Origin: Arcuatula senhousia
Taxonomy: Eukaryota; Mollusca; Bivalvia; Mytilida; Mytilidae
Direction: 5' to 3'
DNA: 64,000 nucleotides
NCBI GenBank assembly: GCA_963971305.1
Contig: OZ020308.1
Span: 36,175,275 to 36,239,274, forward strand
Part shown: piece by piece, positions 23,511 to 34,583 of the stretch
How the letters are laid out: the number at the start of each line of letters is the position of its first letter
Position numbering within the stretch: the stretch's first letter is position 1
The notes under the pieces: model-generated
What the model saw: only the letters and a program-made list of their open reading frames with translations
What the model was told of the DNA's origin: nothing
Database searches by the model: none
Position numbers and translations under genes: made by a program

Positions 23511-24389
23511 ATTTTTATTGAATTTTATCATTGAACATCACCATAAAATGAACAAGTTAACTGAAAATACCGAAATATTTTTAGAATATAACTAATTCAA
23601 TACGCGTATTTTGACATTTTGCTTCTCAGACACTTGGCCCTTTTTATATTGTAATGCCTTTATTTAAAAGTAGAAAAAAACCAGTTTTTTTAAGACAGTG
23701 TTATTTCTGTAGTTTAAACTTAAACAAAAAATGAGGAAAAATGTTTTGACTGAAGTGTCAAGAGACCTTAAGGAGTGCGTTATCCTGACAAAGAAAATGT
23801 CGTCACATACACTAATATAATGCATCATTTAATGTACTTGTTAAAAGAATGTACACAAAGATGTGCAAATTATTTAACATATTTATTATTGTCTCAAGAT
23901 AATTAAAATCAACATGAAAATTAAAATTATGCAAATTAAGACACGATTTTTAGCCCTGTTAAACGATAAGCTATGAAGATGGAGAAATGGCGATAGGCGA
24001 TCATCAGTAAATCCTGGAATTTCAAGGTAATTTCGTTCGATTTTACCATACAAACTTTTAATTTTTAATGGGTTAATTCACTATTTAAAAAATATTTATT
24101 TGAATTAAAAAACAATATCTGAAAAAAATAACTGCATTTAAACTAGTAGTTATTTTTATTTGCAAACACGCCCTAACGTTTTATAGAATGTATTAAAAAA
24201 TTCTGAAATTAAAATGAAGTTTTTATTGATATTTCAAAAAATGCTAACTTCAAACACAATCTCCATTGAATATTTAATTTACATATTTTATCTTCTTACA
24301 TTTGATTGTTATTTCTAATTTCAAACAAAATCTTGTTTTGTTTCTTCAGTTTCAGAAAATAAATTTAAGCAATGAATACTTAACCAAAG
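23511..24389. other. upstream region of the Pif-like gene
   Basis: No coding. A TTTCTTCAG acceptor just before 24350 suggests that the start-codon exon has a spliced 5' UTR; a possible donor, TTCAAG|GTAATTT, lies near 24026. No TATA box can be assigned with confidence. Confidence 0.35.
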
Positions 24390-27300
24390 ATGAAGGAGCT
24401 AATATGGGTGTGCTTGGTTTTGGGTGTGGCTCAAGGTAAACACTATTATATCAGTCAGATTCAAAATAATGTGGTTTCATTATTATTCGTTGGGTATTAA
24501 TTTTCGTGATTTTTGTGGTTGGTGTTGGTCCACGAAATGTGATACCCCATTAAAAGGGAATTTAACATTGATCAGTAAGCTGCAGACTTCAGAGTTACGA
24601 AATTAAAAATCCATGAACTTATCAAGTTTCATTAAAACCACAAAAATTGGTACCCACGAAAATAAATGAATCCACAGTAGTTTTTTAACATCAAAAGCTG
24701 TCAATGACTTTACTTCAATACACACTCATAGGTCATGACCACTATCACTTTTGTCAAATGTTTTAAAAGACACAAATTATAATATTTCGCCCGCTGTTTT
24801 TCAAGCTGAAGATTTCGAGTCACAGGTGATTAAATCATATGTTTGCTTCATTTTAATTTATGTTTGCATTGGCTTCACTCTCATTGATGTTCGGTCTTTC
24901 TGCGTTATTGTTCGGCTGGACCTTTTGCGATATTATTCACATCAATCGTAGTTTCAAAACAACATAAGAAAAAGAAACGTTTGAAGTGTTTTATTAGTTG
25001 CATATTATTTCAAGCCTTTGCAAATCGTCTATCAATAAGGTAGAAAAGTGAATAAAAATTAGTTATATTTGCATAATTACTAAAAACTGTTTGGAAAATT
25101 ACATGAGATTGTAGATAGTTATTTTGAGAATTATAGCAACAAACCATATTTTTCTTTTTTCTTTGTAAAATAGGGTGCAAGGAAGCTGTTGATATTCTTT
25201 TTCTCGTCGACGGATCGAATGGTGTATCGTCTTCTGATTTTATGCAAGAAACGGCTTTCGTGTCAACTCAAACTATGGAATATCATATCGGTCAAAATGA
25301 CGCAAGAATTGGAATTATCTCGTTTTCTGACACTGCATGGGACTATGTGAATTTTAAAGAATCTGAAAACGAGGAACAGTTTGCAAGTAGGGTTACAAGT
25401 GTGCAAAAACCAAAAGGAGATCTAATCATAAACAATGTTTTAAACGCTGCACACGAGTTTATCGAAAAGGAGGGACGAAAGGGATCGAGAAAAGTACTTG
25501 TTCTTGTAACTTCCGGTCGATCGAGAACAATGTGGGAGTCGTTTAGAAAAGCGCGCCAAATGAGGAGGGAGCATATTTTAATATATGCCATCGGAGTTGG
25601 TCATAAAATATCCCGAACTGAACTCATGGGTATTACAGGTGACATAAACAATGTAATTAATGTGGACACCTTTCATTCCCTGTTCTCGTTGTCATCAAAA
25701 CTACATGAATTGATATGTCCAGGTGAGAAATGTAAGATAAATTGTGTAATTAAGTTACCTTTTAGTTTAAAACACGAAGACGTAAGATATGCATACATTA
25801 AACAAGAATATCTAATTATTTACATATATATGTCAATGAATATGCAAATATCAATTTAAGGTCCCAGTTACAAATTCAAATTAATTACATAATAGATATG
25901 TTTTATGAGTGAAAGGGAAAAAGATTGATAATTTAAATGGAACAATAGAACAAAGGTTGAATGAATAATAATTATTTTACTACCAAATCTCCAAAATTAA
26001 TCAAGTGAAATATTTTTTTCAATACAAAGGTAAAGTACATTTTGTGCATCATTATGTAAGTATATAAAGTTTTTTTAGCATTGGTTTCCATCGGTTTCGT
26101 GGTCTTTTGGATACGAAGGAAATCGACACTCGTTCAAATTCTACTGAGAACTAAGTGTATTCTAGTATAATGAAAGAATGTTCCTAATTTTTTTCTTGCT
26201 CTTAGTGACAATTTTTGCACATTTCCGTCTAAAAATCACGATTGATACACAGGCAATTTTGCTAACGTTAATTTAACGTTAAAAATTAAAGTAAAATTAG
26301 TGTTAATCGAGCTTCGATTGTTAATTGGACGTTAAAGTTTAACATTTGACGTCGCATTATTCAACAGCAAAATTAATGTTAAAAAGTTTAACACTAAATA
26401 AACGTTAATGTTTAACACTACATTAACATTAAACAATTTAACGTTAGACTAACGTTAATTTAACATTCAATTAGTGTTACATTAATGTTAAATTAATGTT
26501 AATCGAGCTTAACGTTAATCTAACATTAAGACAAATTGCCTTTGTATACTTCTTTCAAAATAGGTTACAACAAATTACATTTGAACTTGTATCCGTTACA
26601 AGTGTTTTCTAGAGCAATATAATGAAAGAATGTCCATAAAGTTTTTGTCCCTTAAGTTATTTTTTATTGCTTTTGAACACTGTTTTTGAACATTTCCTTC
26701 TTAAAATAATTCAATAGTTATAAATTTCTTTCTAAATAGGTTACAACGAACCTTCAAGTTTGGTTATACAGAATGACCCATACCTGTTCAAAGCTAATGT
26801 TGAACTTTCCGTCATCAGCAATGCAATAAACAAAGGATTATCCCCACTTCTACCTCAAAGATACCATCTCATCGACAATTTTACCTACGCAAAAAACAAT
26901 CCGAGACAGAGACTCAATAGCATCAAACCAAATACTGCAAATACTGCAAAGAAGTATCAAACAAAAGAGGACCCAAAGAAACCTAAACAAGATGGTTTAA
27001 AACCATTTTCTACGAAATCCACGAAAAAAGATATTGAGAGTGAACTAAAAGAAATAGTACAAAATACAATTAATGAGTATAGACAAAAACAGAAGAAAGT
27101 TGTGGTCAATTCTTTTTCGAATAACAGACAGATGACATCGCTTCCAAATCTACCGAGAAAGGATTCAAATAAAAATGACATCTCAAGAAGGCATGTTACC
27201 AGTTCATCGAAACAAAATGACAGACGTTTTGTTAAGAGTAGAATCAACAATTTAGATAATTTGTCTTTTAACCTAAAACAATACTCTTTGAAAAACCAAA

Positions 27301-30300
27301 AATTTGACAAAAATGAAATTCAAAATAAAGAATCTAAACTGAAGACGCAAGGAAGAAAAATGTTAAAATATGGCTTCATTGATGACTTTATTCATTCAGA
27401 AATAAGAGATAAACATATAAGGCAAAATGAAAAAGCACAGATAAAACAGGGCGTTCAAAAGGCAGACAGTTCAAAAACTCAAAAACCAAAATTCGAAAAA
27501 TTTAAAAAGCCTGAAATTCTTAAACTACAGTTACAAACACTCGAGAAGCCTGAGACTCCTAAACTACAGCTACCAACAATTGAAAAGCCCGAACTTTCTA
27601 AACTACAGTTACCAACAATCGAGAAGCCTGAAATTCCTATACCACAGTTACCAACACTCATGGAGCCCAAAACTACTAAAGAACAGTTACAAAAAATCGA
27701 TAAGCCTGAAATTCTTAAAGTACAGTTACCAAACATTGAAGAGCATCAAATTCCTAAAATACAGTTACCAAAATTCAAAAAGCCTATTTTTGTTATGAAC
27801 GAAAAATCTATATGGGATAAATTAATACAACAACATGAGCCACAAGTGACATATCGAGTAGTTGATTCAAAAAAGAAAGACAATAAAACCCCTAAAGCAA
27901 ATGAAGATATTCGAGTTACATATAGAAGTGACATTAACCAAGAGGTCCCACCGCCTCCTTCAATTTTTCAACAAAAATCTTCTGTAAGTTTAGATCAGAT
28001 GATAGGACACACTAAAATTGACAAGGGCATTTTGTTTAATGCAAGAAGTTCATACATAGAAAACCAGAGCAAAGGACACAAACCAGCTGAAAATAAAGTC
28101 AAAACAAAGAACAGGATGAGAATAGCTGACTCTGAGGCAAATGATGGAAAATCAAATGATGGGCATCAAAGTAAAACCAAAGGTGCTGGACCAAGAAGGA
28201 CTTCAAATGGTTCAAACAAATCTTCAGAATTAGGTGCTTTGAGGAAAACGCTAGAGTTATTGACAATGCTTAATAAAAATTTTAAGATAGTGACAACTAC
28301 ATCAACTCCTTTGACAACAACAGCACCTACAACAATAAAAACAACTACAAGTACCCCATCTACTACTACTTCTACTACAACTATTAGGCCACCTATAGCC
28401 GCACAAAGCAAAAGTCAACGGGATAAAAATACTGAAATTAGAAAAGGACGACCAGTGGATGAAACTATTGAGAAAGGAAATACAAAGGAGTATCTCAAGA
28501 CTTTCAAATTTTCAAAAGATGTTAAAAAAGATGTAACGTTACTTTTAGACCTGTTAATGTTTGAACACGATAAAATGTTAAAACGAAAGAAGAAAAGAAA
28601 AGAACCGAAGAAAACCAAATCTGAGACTTCGACTACAGCAACTGAAGCTCCAAGGAATAAAACTACTCAAACTGTAACAACGACTCCAGCAGTGCTTTGG
28701 AAGAAAGTAAATTTTCAAGAAAATTTAACACCAACATTACAATCCTATGCTGTTCAAAGAAGTAGGGATACAGGAAAAGCTAGGTTTAAAGAAGATTGGA
28801 ACTTTAGACGACCTGCTCATTTTCGTCCTGGAAGTGAGATAAAGCGTCAATATTTGTCTGAATCTTCTTTGGTTAAATCTGGAGATAAACAAACAGGTGT
28901 GTATGATTTTTATTCAATTTCCGTTGTTTTGTCTTCAAAGTGATACACATCGAAAAAATAGTAATTAAATATTTCTATATGGTCTCTCATGACAGAAATT
29001 CTTATAAAACAAAGTAAATCTAATGAAAAAAAGTCATTTAAAGATATTTTATGAAGCATTAAAATGGTCGGAAATGGGACTACTCATGGTTTTTCATTAG
29101 AATGAAATTTATAAATTTATAATTTTTTTAGAACTATTCAGCATGGAGATTATGATTTAATGCTTAATATTTATACATGTGTTTGAAAATTACCAAAAAG
29201 AGGTTCAATGGGTAAATGTATTTTCATGTATATTAAAATGCATTAAGGCAGGGGATATCGAAAATATTTCAAATATTCAAAACACAGCTTCGTATCTCCA
29301 TAAATCTACCCGACACACAGATAACAGAAACAATCATAAACCTTTATTTTAGCATGTATGTTAAAAAAAAATCAAAAATAATAATTGCATCTAAACATGT
29401 TTTGGCTTTCTTAAATTTCTTATACCCAGCAAGAACCAACATACTCTTCATTTGGTCTGCATGTTACTTTCCCCCATCCTCTGGACATTAGGAAAAGTCA
29501 TGACAATTCAATAGTTTTGTTTGCACATCAACTTGTTGTTAAATGTTTGGAGATAATATATTTTTAGTTTTTGAAAATTAATTAATTTGTTCCTTAAGGG
29601 GATACATTACGTTAAAAACGACGTTATGGTTAAAATTTACCTGTGAAACAGAAAAACGTCCATTGTCGATTTGAAACACAACGTCAATTTTACTTGAATA
29701 GCGCTGAACTTTAACACTATTGTTTATCTTTGATGTGAATAATTGTAAAAAGATGGTCCATGACCTATGACAAAATATATATCGTTGTTTTGAGAAAGAT
29801 TTGGACTTTCTTGTGTTAGTTTTTGGTTGAAATGTAATGAAAAATTTTTGTTTTAATCAATGGAGAATAACAAAATTTGGAAAATATTTGATCTTTTCCC
29901 ATTATTTCTATGTAAATTTCCCGCCAAAAACGATAGTTTCAAAGTGAAATAACTTGAAAAATCGACCCATGACCCACTATTTCAAATAGATATTTAAATG
30001 TGTCATGGTATTGCAATTCATTATGCAAATTTGTTTTGAAAAGTAAGATGGCCGACCAAAGTAACGTATCCCCTTAAAACGAGAATGAGTACAATTGCTA
30101 AACAGGAGTAATTCCTAACCAAAACCCTAAAGAGGCAACTGAAATAATTTAATTTTCATTAACTTTTAAATTTCGTTAGTTGTTATGTATTCAATATTTC
30201 AGTGACTGTGGCCCAGAGAGGTGTTTATTTTTATGCAGATTTTAAAAAAAGCATTTTAATGGCTTACTTAATCTGTTTCTAGATCAGGAAAATTGTAATT

Positions 30301-33300
30301 TACTACCATACAGAAAAGATTCTAGTTTCTATATAGAGAAAACAGAGAATAGGACAGTACTTCGCCCCTGTCCAGAAGGAACTGCTTTTGATATCCAGTC
30401 ATGTGCCTGTACAATCATGACGATTGTTCGCAGCTTACAAGGTATAAATAAATAATCAAGTTACTAATGATCATATTCAAATTTGGCATTTTCAATATTT
30501 TTGGTAGAGCGCCTCTGATGAGTCTTGAATAGACGAAACGCGCGTCAGGCGTAGCAAAATTTATTGTCTGGAACTTTGTTGTCATTTGTATTTCAAGTTT
30601 TGTTTAATGTTACTCACCCAGCTCGTTTCCATCTGTTATTTGAGTATAATTTCATTCCGATAAAGGACGACAAGTGAAAGTCTACCACAAACTTACATCA
30701 TTCTGTGCTTACCTTAGAGATCGACATTCGGTATTTGAATACCGGTTCATGTATTCATTCCTTCATGAATCACAGTAATATCACCACCCTAGGTTTGCAA
30801 TTTCTGTGTTCTTTGATTGAAACCATACTTACCTAAAACAATGATTTGAGTAAATGTAAAATTTCCAACACTGAGAGAATGAATTGATTGTTATGCTAAG
30901 ATGTTAAAATGAACGCTTATCAAGAAAGCAAAGAATGTCCATGATTCCGCAAATTTTATGAGTTGAATGTTAAAAACTACTACTTATAAGTATTGTTCAA
31001 CAGAAGTTCACGAAGCCTAGTTGTTCGAGTGGGCACATCACCTATAAACATCAAACAAAATTCACAGGAAAGGTTATCTATGTAGTAAATTTTCTAACCA
31101 TTTTATGTTTAAGTTCAATGTGTAAGTCTACTATTCAATACAAACAGTTTTTATTTTTTGCCTAACTAACTAACTATGTAACTAACTAATTAACTAACCA
31201 ATGTTTTCGTTATTTAATAACAGGTTGCTCTCCTGAGGTTTTGTTAGATTTTACATCAGATACAAAAGACAAATCAGGCAAAAATATTCATGTCGGCGCC
31301 GAAAACATTGAGCTTTCGAACGGATCAGCTGTGTTTAGAGACAAAGCCGACATAACAATATGGCGGTTTACTGGTTCCCATATAGGACGTCAACTAATGA
31401 TACAAGTCCGCTTTAAAGCATTTAAGGATCCTGAACAGCGCCAGTTTGTTGTTAGCAATTGTAACTATGGGACAGACATTTCATTTGGAATAGAGATTGA
31501 TAGAATTAATGGGGTTGTAATTTTTGTTTTGGATACTGAACCCCGTGAGAAAAAGGAGATTAAAATTCCATTTGATGTGAGTTACATTTTTTATTGTTAT
31601 CAAAAACTTTAATGAAGAAAACAAAACGCAACAAAAGATGTAAAAGAGGCAACAGAAAGAAACGTCCTTATTTGAAGTTGAAAAATAGGGCATCTTATTG
31701 GACATTAAATGATACCCCGCCAAGATATTCAACAATAATTAAATATATTTGTTTAGTATACTGTATACACTATTCATATGTAAAGAGACAGAAAAGAAAT
31801 GAGTTTTCTTTCTTAAACCAGAAAATTTCATCATTTTCAAATTTGGAAAATTTACAAGGTGGCAAATCTTCAATAATTTTATTCGGATCATCCTGAAAAT
31901 TGATCATGACCTGTATTCAATGTACTTAACAGTTGTGCATTATATTTATATCATTAAAATCCACCCTTTGACGCGTTTTCAAGTTATCATTCGGAAACAT
32001 TCGGGGGATGGACGGGTAGACGGACGGACTGATAGACACCGAAAAAAAAAACTGAGGGTATAACATATGATAATACCTCGCCACTTTGTGTGGCGTGGTA
32101 TAAAATCCAAGATAAAACCTTAAAACCTTAAAATTATAATGTTATTGTATGCATCTGTCTAAATCTTTATCTATTTACTAGCTTGATAATTGGACAACAG
32201 CAATTTTTTTATATGATGGCATCAGCTTTACTGGCATTGTGAACGGTAAAAAACAGTCAACATCACTAGCAGGTACATACATCTTACTCTTTGCATTTTC
32301 ATAGTACCTCTTGTCTAGTCATTATATGCTTTTTGAATTAAAAATAATACAAAATGAAAAAAATATATAAAGACTACGTTGACAAATGTTAAATGCTATA
32401 GAAAGCAGGAATCGCTTAGTCTTTCGGAGCACCTGAGTTCACTCTGAGTTGTTGGCGATGTTTACTGATCACCTTAGTTCACACTCATGTTTCACCTACC
32501 TTGCTTTCTATCTTACCCATTGAATAATCTAAGCAAGAGGCTGCATGGTCAATTGAAAGGGCTGTGATACAAAGTTTTCAGCAACACGACGGGTGTGCTA
32601 TAGCAGGCAGGAACCGCTTACTCTTCCTAAGCACCTGAGTTCAGACGACTTGAGTTCGCGTTGTTGATTTCCGTTCGGTTGATTTTGTGTTTTGTGTTTC
32701 TTCGTGCTGTTCTTCTTCGTGTTTACCGATTTCGTCGTTGCCCTTTCGGACTTTTGACACTCGAATGCTCCATTGGTGCCTCTTTGCGTCTGTCATCCCC
32801 TTAATATGACAAACATTTAACTTAAATATAAAATATTATAAAACAATGAACGTATCGATCGATAATCTGTATACTGCGTACTAATCTACATGTATGTTAC
32901 CTTTTTTGCAAGAAACTTCACAAAGGTTAGATAGCTTTTCACATGGGTTAATTAAATCCTGTAATTCACTCCGTGAATATCTAGAAATTTATTTAATTCG
33001 GAAATCGCGATATTTTATTTATATTTATATAATAATATTTATTCTGAACTTTTATCTAGGGGAACATGATATTAAAAAAAACAAGGATTGAAATCCGATT
33101 TAGTTAGTCCTTTGTCTCCAGGCAATCATACAAATTTATTTCAATCATTCTAAATTCACGATGTTTGCAAAAATGTTTAATGTATGGGTTCTGTTTTAGG
33201 CGATGTTGAAACTAGATCCAGTCCATTAAGAATAGGAGGATGTGGAGGAAAGGCTAATAAATTTACTGGAATGATCGATGAGGTATGAAATCGTTATTTA

Positions 33301-34583
33301 ATAAATTTACTGGAATGATCGATGAGGTATGAAATCGTTATTTAATAAATTTACTGGAATGATCGATGAGGTATGAAATTGTTATTTAATAAATTTACTG
33401 GAATGATCGATGAGGTATGAAATCGTTATTTAATAAATTTACTGGAATGATCGATGAGGTATGAAATCGTTATTTAATAAATTTACTGGAATGATCGATG
33501 AGGTATGAAATCGTTATTTAATAAATTTACTGGAATGATCGATGAGGTATGAAATCGTTATTTACTGATGAATAGCAGTATAACTGTAAAAATCCACGAA
33601 AATCAAAACCAACCTTAATCAAACAAAAGCAAACCATAAAAACAAAGCAAAATATGTTATACAGCTTTGTTAAATCAATAAAATACAAACAGTACGCCGA
33701 TTTTAAAGCGATCATAAATCTATATCTATAGATACAAATCTGTAAATGAAGTTTTGATAGAAATGACAAATTTGTAGAAGTCCAAAATCACGTGTATGTT
33801 AGGATGCTACAGACGTTAAAAGGTTATTTTGACTTTTTTTCATGAAAAAAAAATTAGCTTAGAGTATTAAACTTTTTTTTATACTTTCTGATAAGTTGTA
33901 TCTGGGAAAAATGAAAACACCAAACTTTAAAGAATCATATGTACATGCAGATATAAGAAAGTTTTGTCCCTTTTTCATGTATTTTAGGTGCATTTTTTGC
34001 CGTTCAACATTTCCCTAAAAATGCTGATTTTCTCAATTTAATTGTTTTGTGGTTAATGCCAAAAATATCTAATCAATTGTTTTAGGAAATAAAAATGAAT
34101 GACAAGTGAATATTTTTTCATGAGATGAATTTTTCCAACCCAACATCTATATTCAGAAAATCTAACCTGAATTCACCAACAATTTAGGGCCTTAGCGATT
34201 ATTCCAAAACTTCTTGTTAAAAATTCATTATTTTTTACACAATTTTATGGCATGTATGGTGTACATATATTTTAAAAATTCATTGTCATTGTCCATAACT
34301 TTTGAATTATCTTAAAGTTATTTCCAAACGAGATTTCAACGAGACCAAAACCTGACCAGAACACATCCTTAACATTAACAATACATTGTTTATAGCATAA
34401 ACTTAAAAGTACTAAAGTAGTTAACGTGCAATATGGTACATTATTTACAAAACGTTCAAAAATTGAATGCAAATATTCATATAAGATAACTGTTTTGTTA
34501 GATCTTAACTAGCTTAAAGACTTGAATCGGTTTATTTTCAGGTATCTATGTCGTTTTGTATCCCAAAGCAGAGAAGAGGGTAA
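24390..34583 (+). CDS. Pif: Pif/BMSP-like shell matrix protein (vWA, chitin-binding, laminin G)
   Basis: Eight exons: 24390-24435, 25174-25722, 26740-28896, 30283-30441, 31224-31576, 32182-32272, 33200-33282, 34542-34583. Total is 3480 nt, 1159 residues; every junction is GT-AG and in phase. Residues 1-15 (MKELIWVCLVLGVAQ) are a signal peptide; about 20-196 a vWA domain (AVDILFLVDGS...); 200-917 a disordered basic region with 13-residue repeats and a Thr-rich tract; about 918-970 a short chitin-binding type 2-like module (RPCPEGTAFD, SCACT); about 972-1152 a laminin-G-like domain ending GGCGGKANKFTGMIDEVSMS. This order matches molluscan Pif and BMSP proteins, which are secreted by mantle into the shell and bind chitin and carbonate. 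Unlike the acidic Pif80 part, the long middle here is Lys-rich. Expression and mineral binding are inferred. Confidence 0.87.
25174..25722 (+). CDS. Pif-like exon 2: vWA domain with altered MIDAS
   Basis: The whole vWA fold (residues about 16-199) is in this one exon. Canonical metal-site residues are DxSxS, a Thr and an Asp. Here the first motif is VDGSNG, with Gly for the second Ser; the Thr loop reads KGDLIINNVL; and the Asp-containing strand reads LVLVTSGRS, with Ser in place of Asp. The fold core (RIGIISFSD, ILIYAIGVG) is intact. The domain probably keeps a structural or protein-binding role without classical divalent metal coordination; this is inference. Confidence 0.85.
25985..26739 (+). 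repeat. intron 2: duplicated segment carrying a decoy splice acceptor
   Basis: The end of intron 2 (TTTCTTTCTAAATAG|GTTACAACGAA, acceptor at 26739) has a near-copy at 26549-26575 (TTCTTTCAAAATAG|GTTACAACAAA). Flanking words such as AATATAATGAAAGAATGT (about 26620) also recur near 26166 (AGTATAATGAAAGAATGT). Thus the intron tail has been duplicated at least once, with the palindromic element 26250-26545 between copies. Confidence 0.7.
26250..26545. mobile_element. palindromic GTTAAT-rich MITE in intron 2
   Basis: Ends are inverted: AGGCAATTTTGCTAACGTTA on the left, and AGGCAATTTGTCTTAATGTTA on the reverse of the right. The interior is nearly all AACGTTAA/GTTTAAC/TTAATGTTAA words in both orientations, so the whole 0.3 kb can fold back on itself. 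No coding. Confidence 0.7.
26740..28896 (+). CDS. Pif-like exon 3: 719-residue low-complexity region
   Basis: A single 2157-nt exon. Contents: basic disordered sequence (residues about 220-450); seven tandem 13-residue repeats of the type KPEIxKLQLPTIE at residues 455-545 (nt 27507-27779); an IFQQKSSVSLDQMIGH segment; a Thr-rich, mucin-like tract near 716-750 (nt 28291-28390) likely to be O-glycosylated; and a polybasic cluster MLKRKKKRKEPKKTK near 810. It has no cysteine-rich module. High Lys plus Pro/Thr suggests an extended linker that could interact with acidic matrix or mineral; that role is inferred. Confidence 0.85.
28897..30282. other. Pif-like intron 3
   Basis: Non-coding apart from the TTAA-flanked MITE at 29598-30073. 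Confidence 0.6.
29598..30073. mobile_element. 476-bp TTAA-flanked MITE (piggyBac-like)
   Basis: Both ends abut TTAA (29594-29597 and 30074-30077). TIRs are GGGGATACATTACGTT on the left and GGGGATACGTTACTTT on the reverse of the right, 14 of 16 identical. TTAA target duplication is the signature of piggyBac elements. The interior has no transposase. Confidence 0.78.
30480..30590 (+). repeat. dispersed SINE-like repeat, copy A
   Basis: TTTTTGGTAGAGCGCCTCTG then ATGAGTCTTGAATAGACGAA and GGAACTTTGTTGTCATTT recur near 41470-41570 and 50870-50960, all in + orientation, with a partial near 38235. No RNA polymerase III head was recognised. Confidence 0.7.
31738..32104 (-). repeat. CGCCAC-hairpin/GTCC element, copy 1 (inverted)
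   Basis: Reverse-complement match to 36937-37277: shared words include GTATACTGTATACAC, GATCATCCTGAAAAT and the terminal hairpin CGCCACTTTGTGTGGCG (32083-32099) preceded by GACGGACGGACTG. Located in Pif-like intron 5. Confidence 0.78.
32410..32790 (+). repeat. Penelope-like 3' tail fragments in Pif-like intron 6
   Basis: 32576-32790 carries GCAACACGACGGGTGTGCTA, GCAGGAACCGCTTACTCTTC, TTGATTTCCGTTCGGTTGAT and GGACTTTTGACACTCGAATG, the same tail as at 23270-23510. A shorter scrambled piece (TTTCGGAGCACCTGAGTTCAC) lies at about 32420. No RT codons remain. Confidence 0.8.
33237..33560 (+). repeat. 44-bp tandem repeat spanning exon 7 / intron 7 boundary
   Basis: Seven copies of a 44-bp unit, AATAAATTTACTGGAATGAT then CGATGAGGTATGAAATCGTT. 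The first copy is partly genuine coding sequence (NKFTGMIDE) plus the real donor GAG|GTATGA at 33282/33283. The donor sequence recurs every 44 bp (AGGTAT at 33281, 33325, 33369, 33413, 33457, 33501, 33545). Unspliced reading meets TGA two codons after the first donor. Confidence 0.93.

Noticed and set aside
27479..27736. Reverse-strand frame with SGFSIVGNCSL repeats
   Set aside because: It is the antisense of the 39-nt repeats in Pif-like exon 3.
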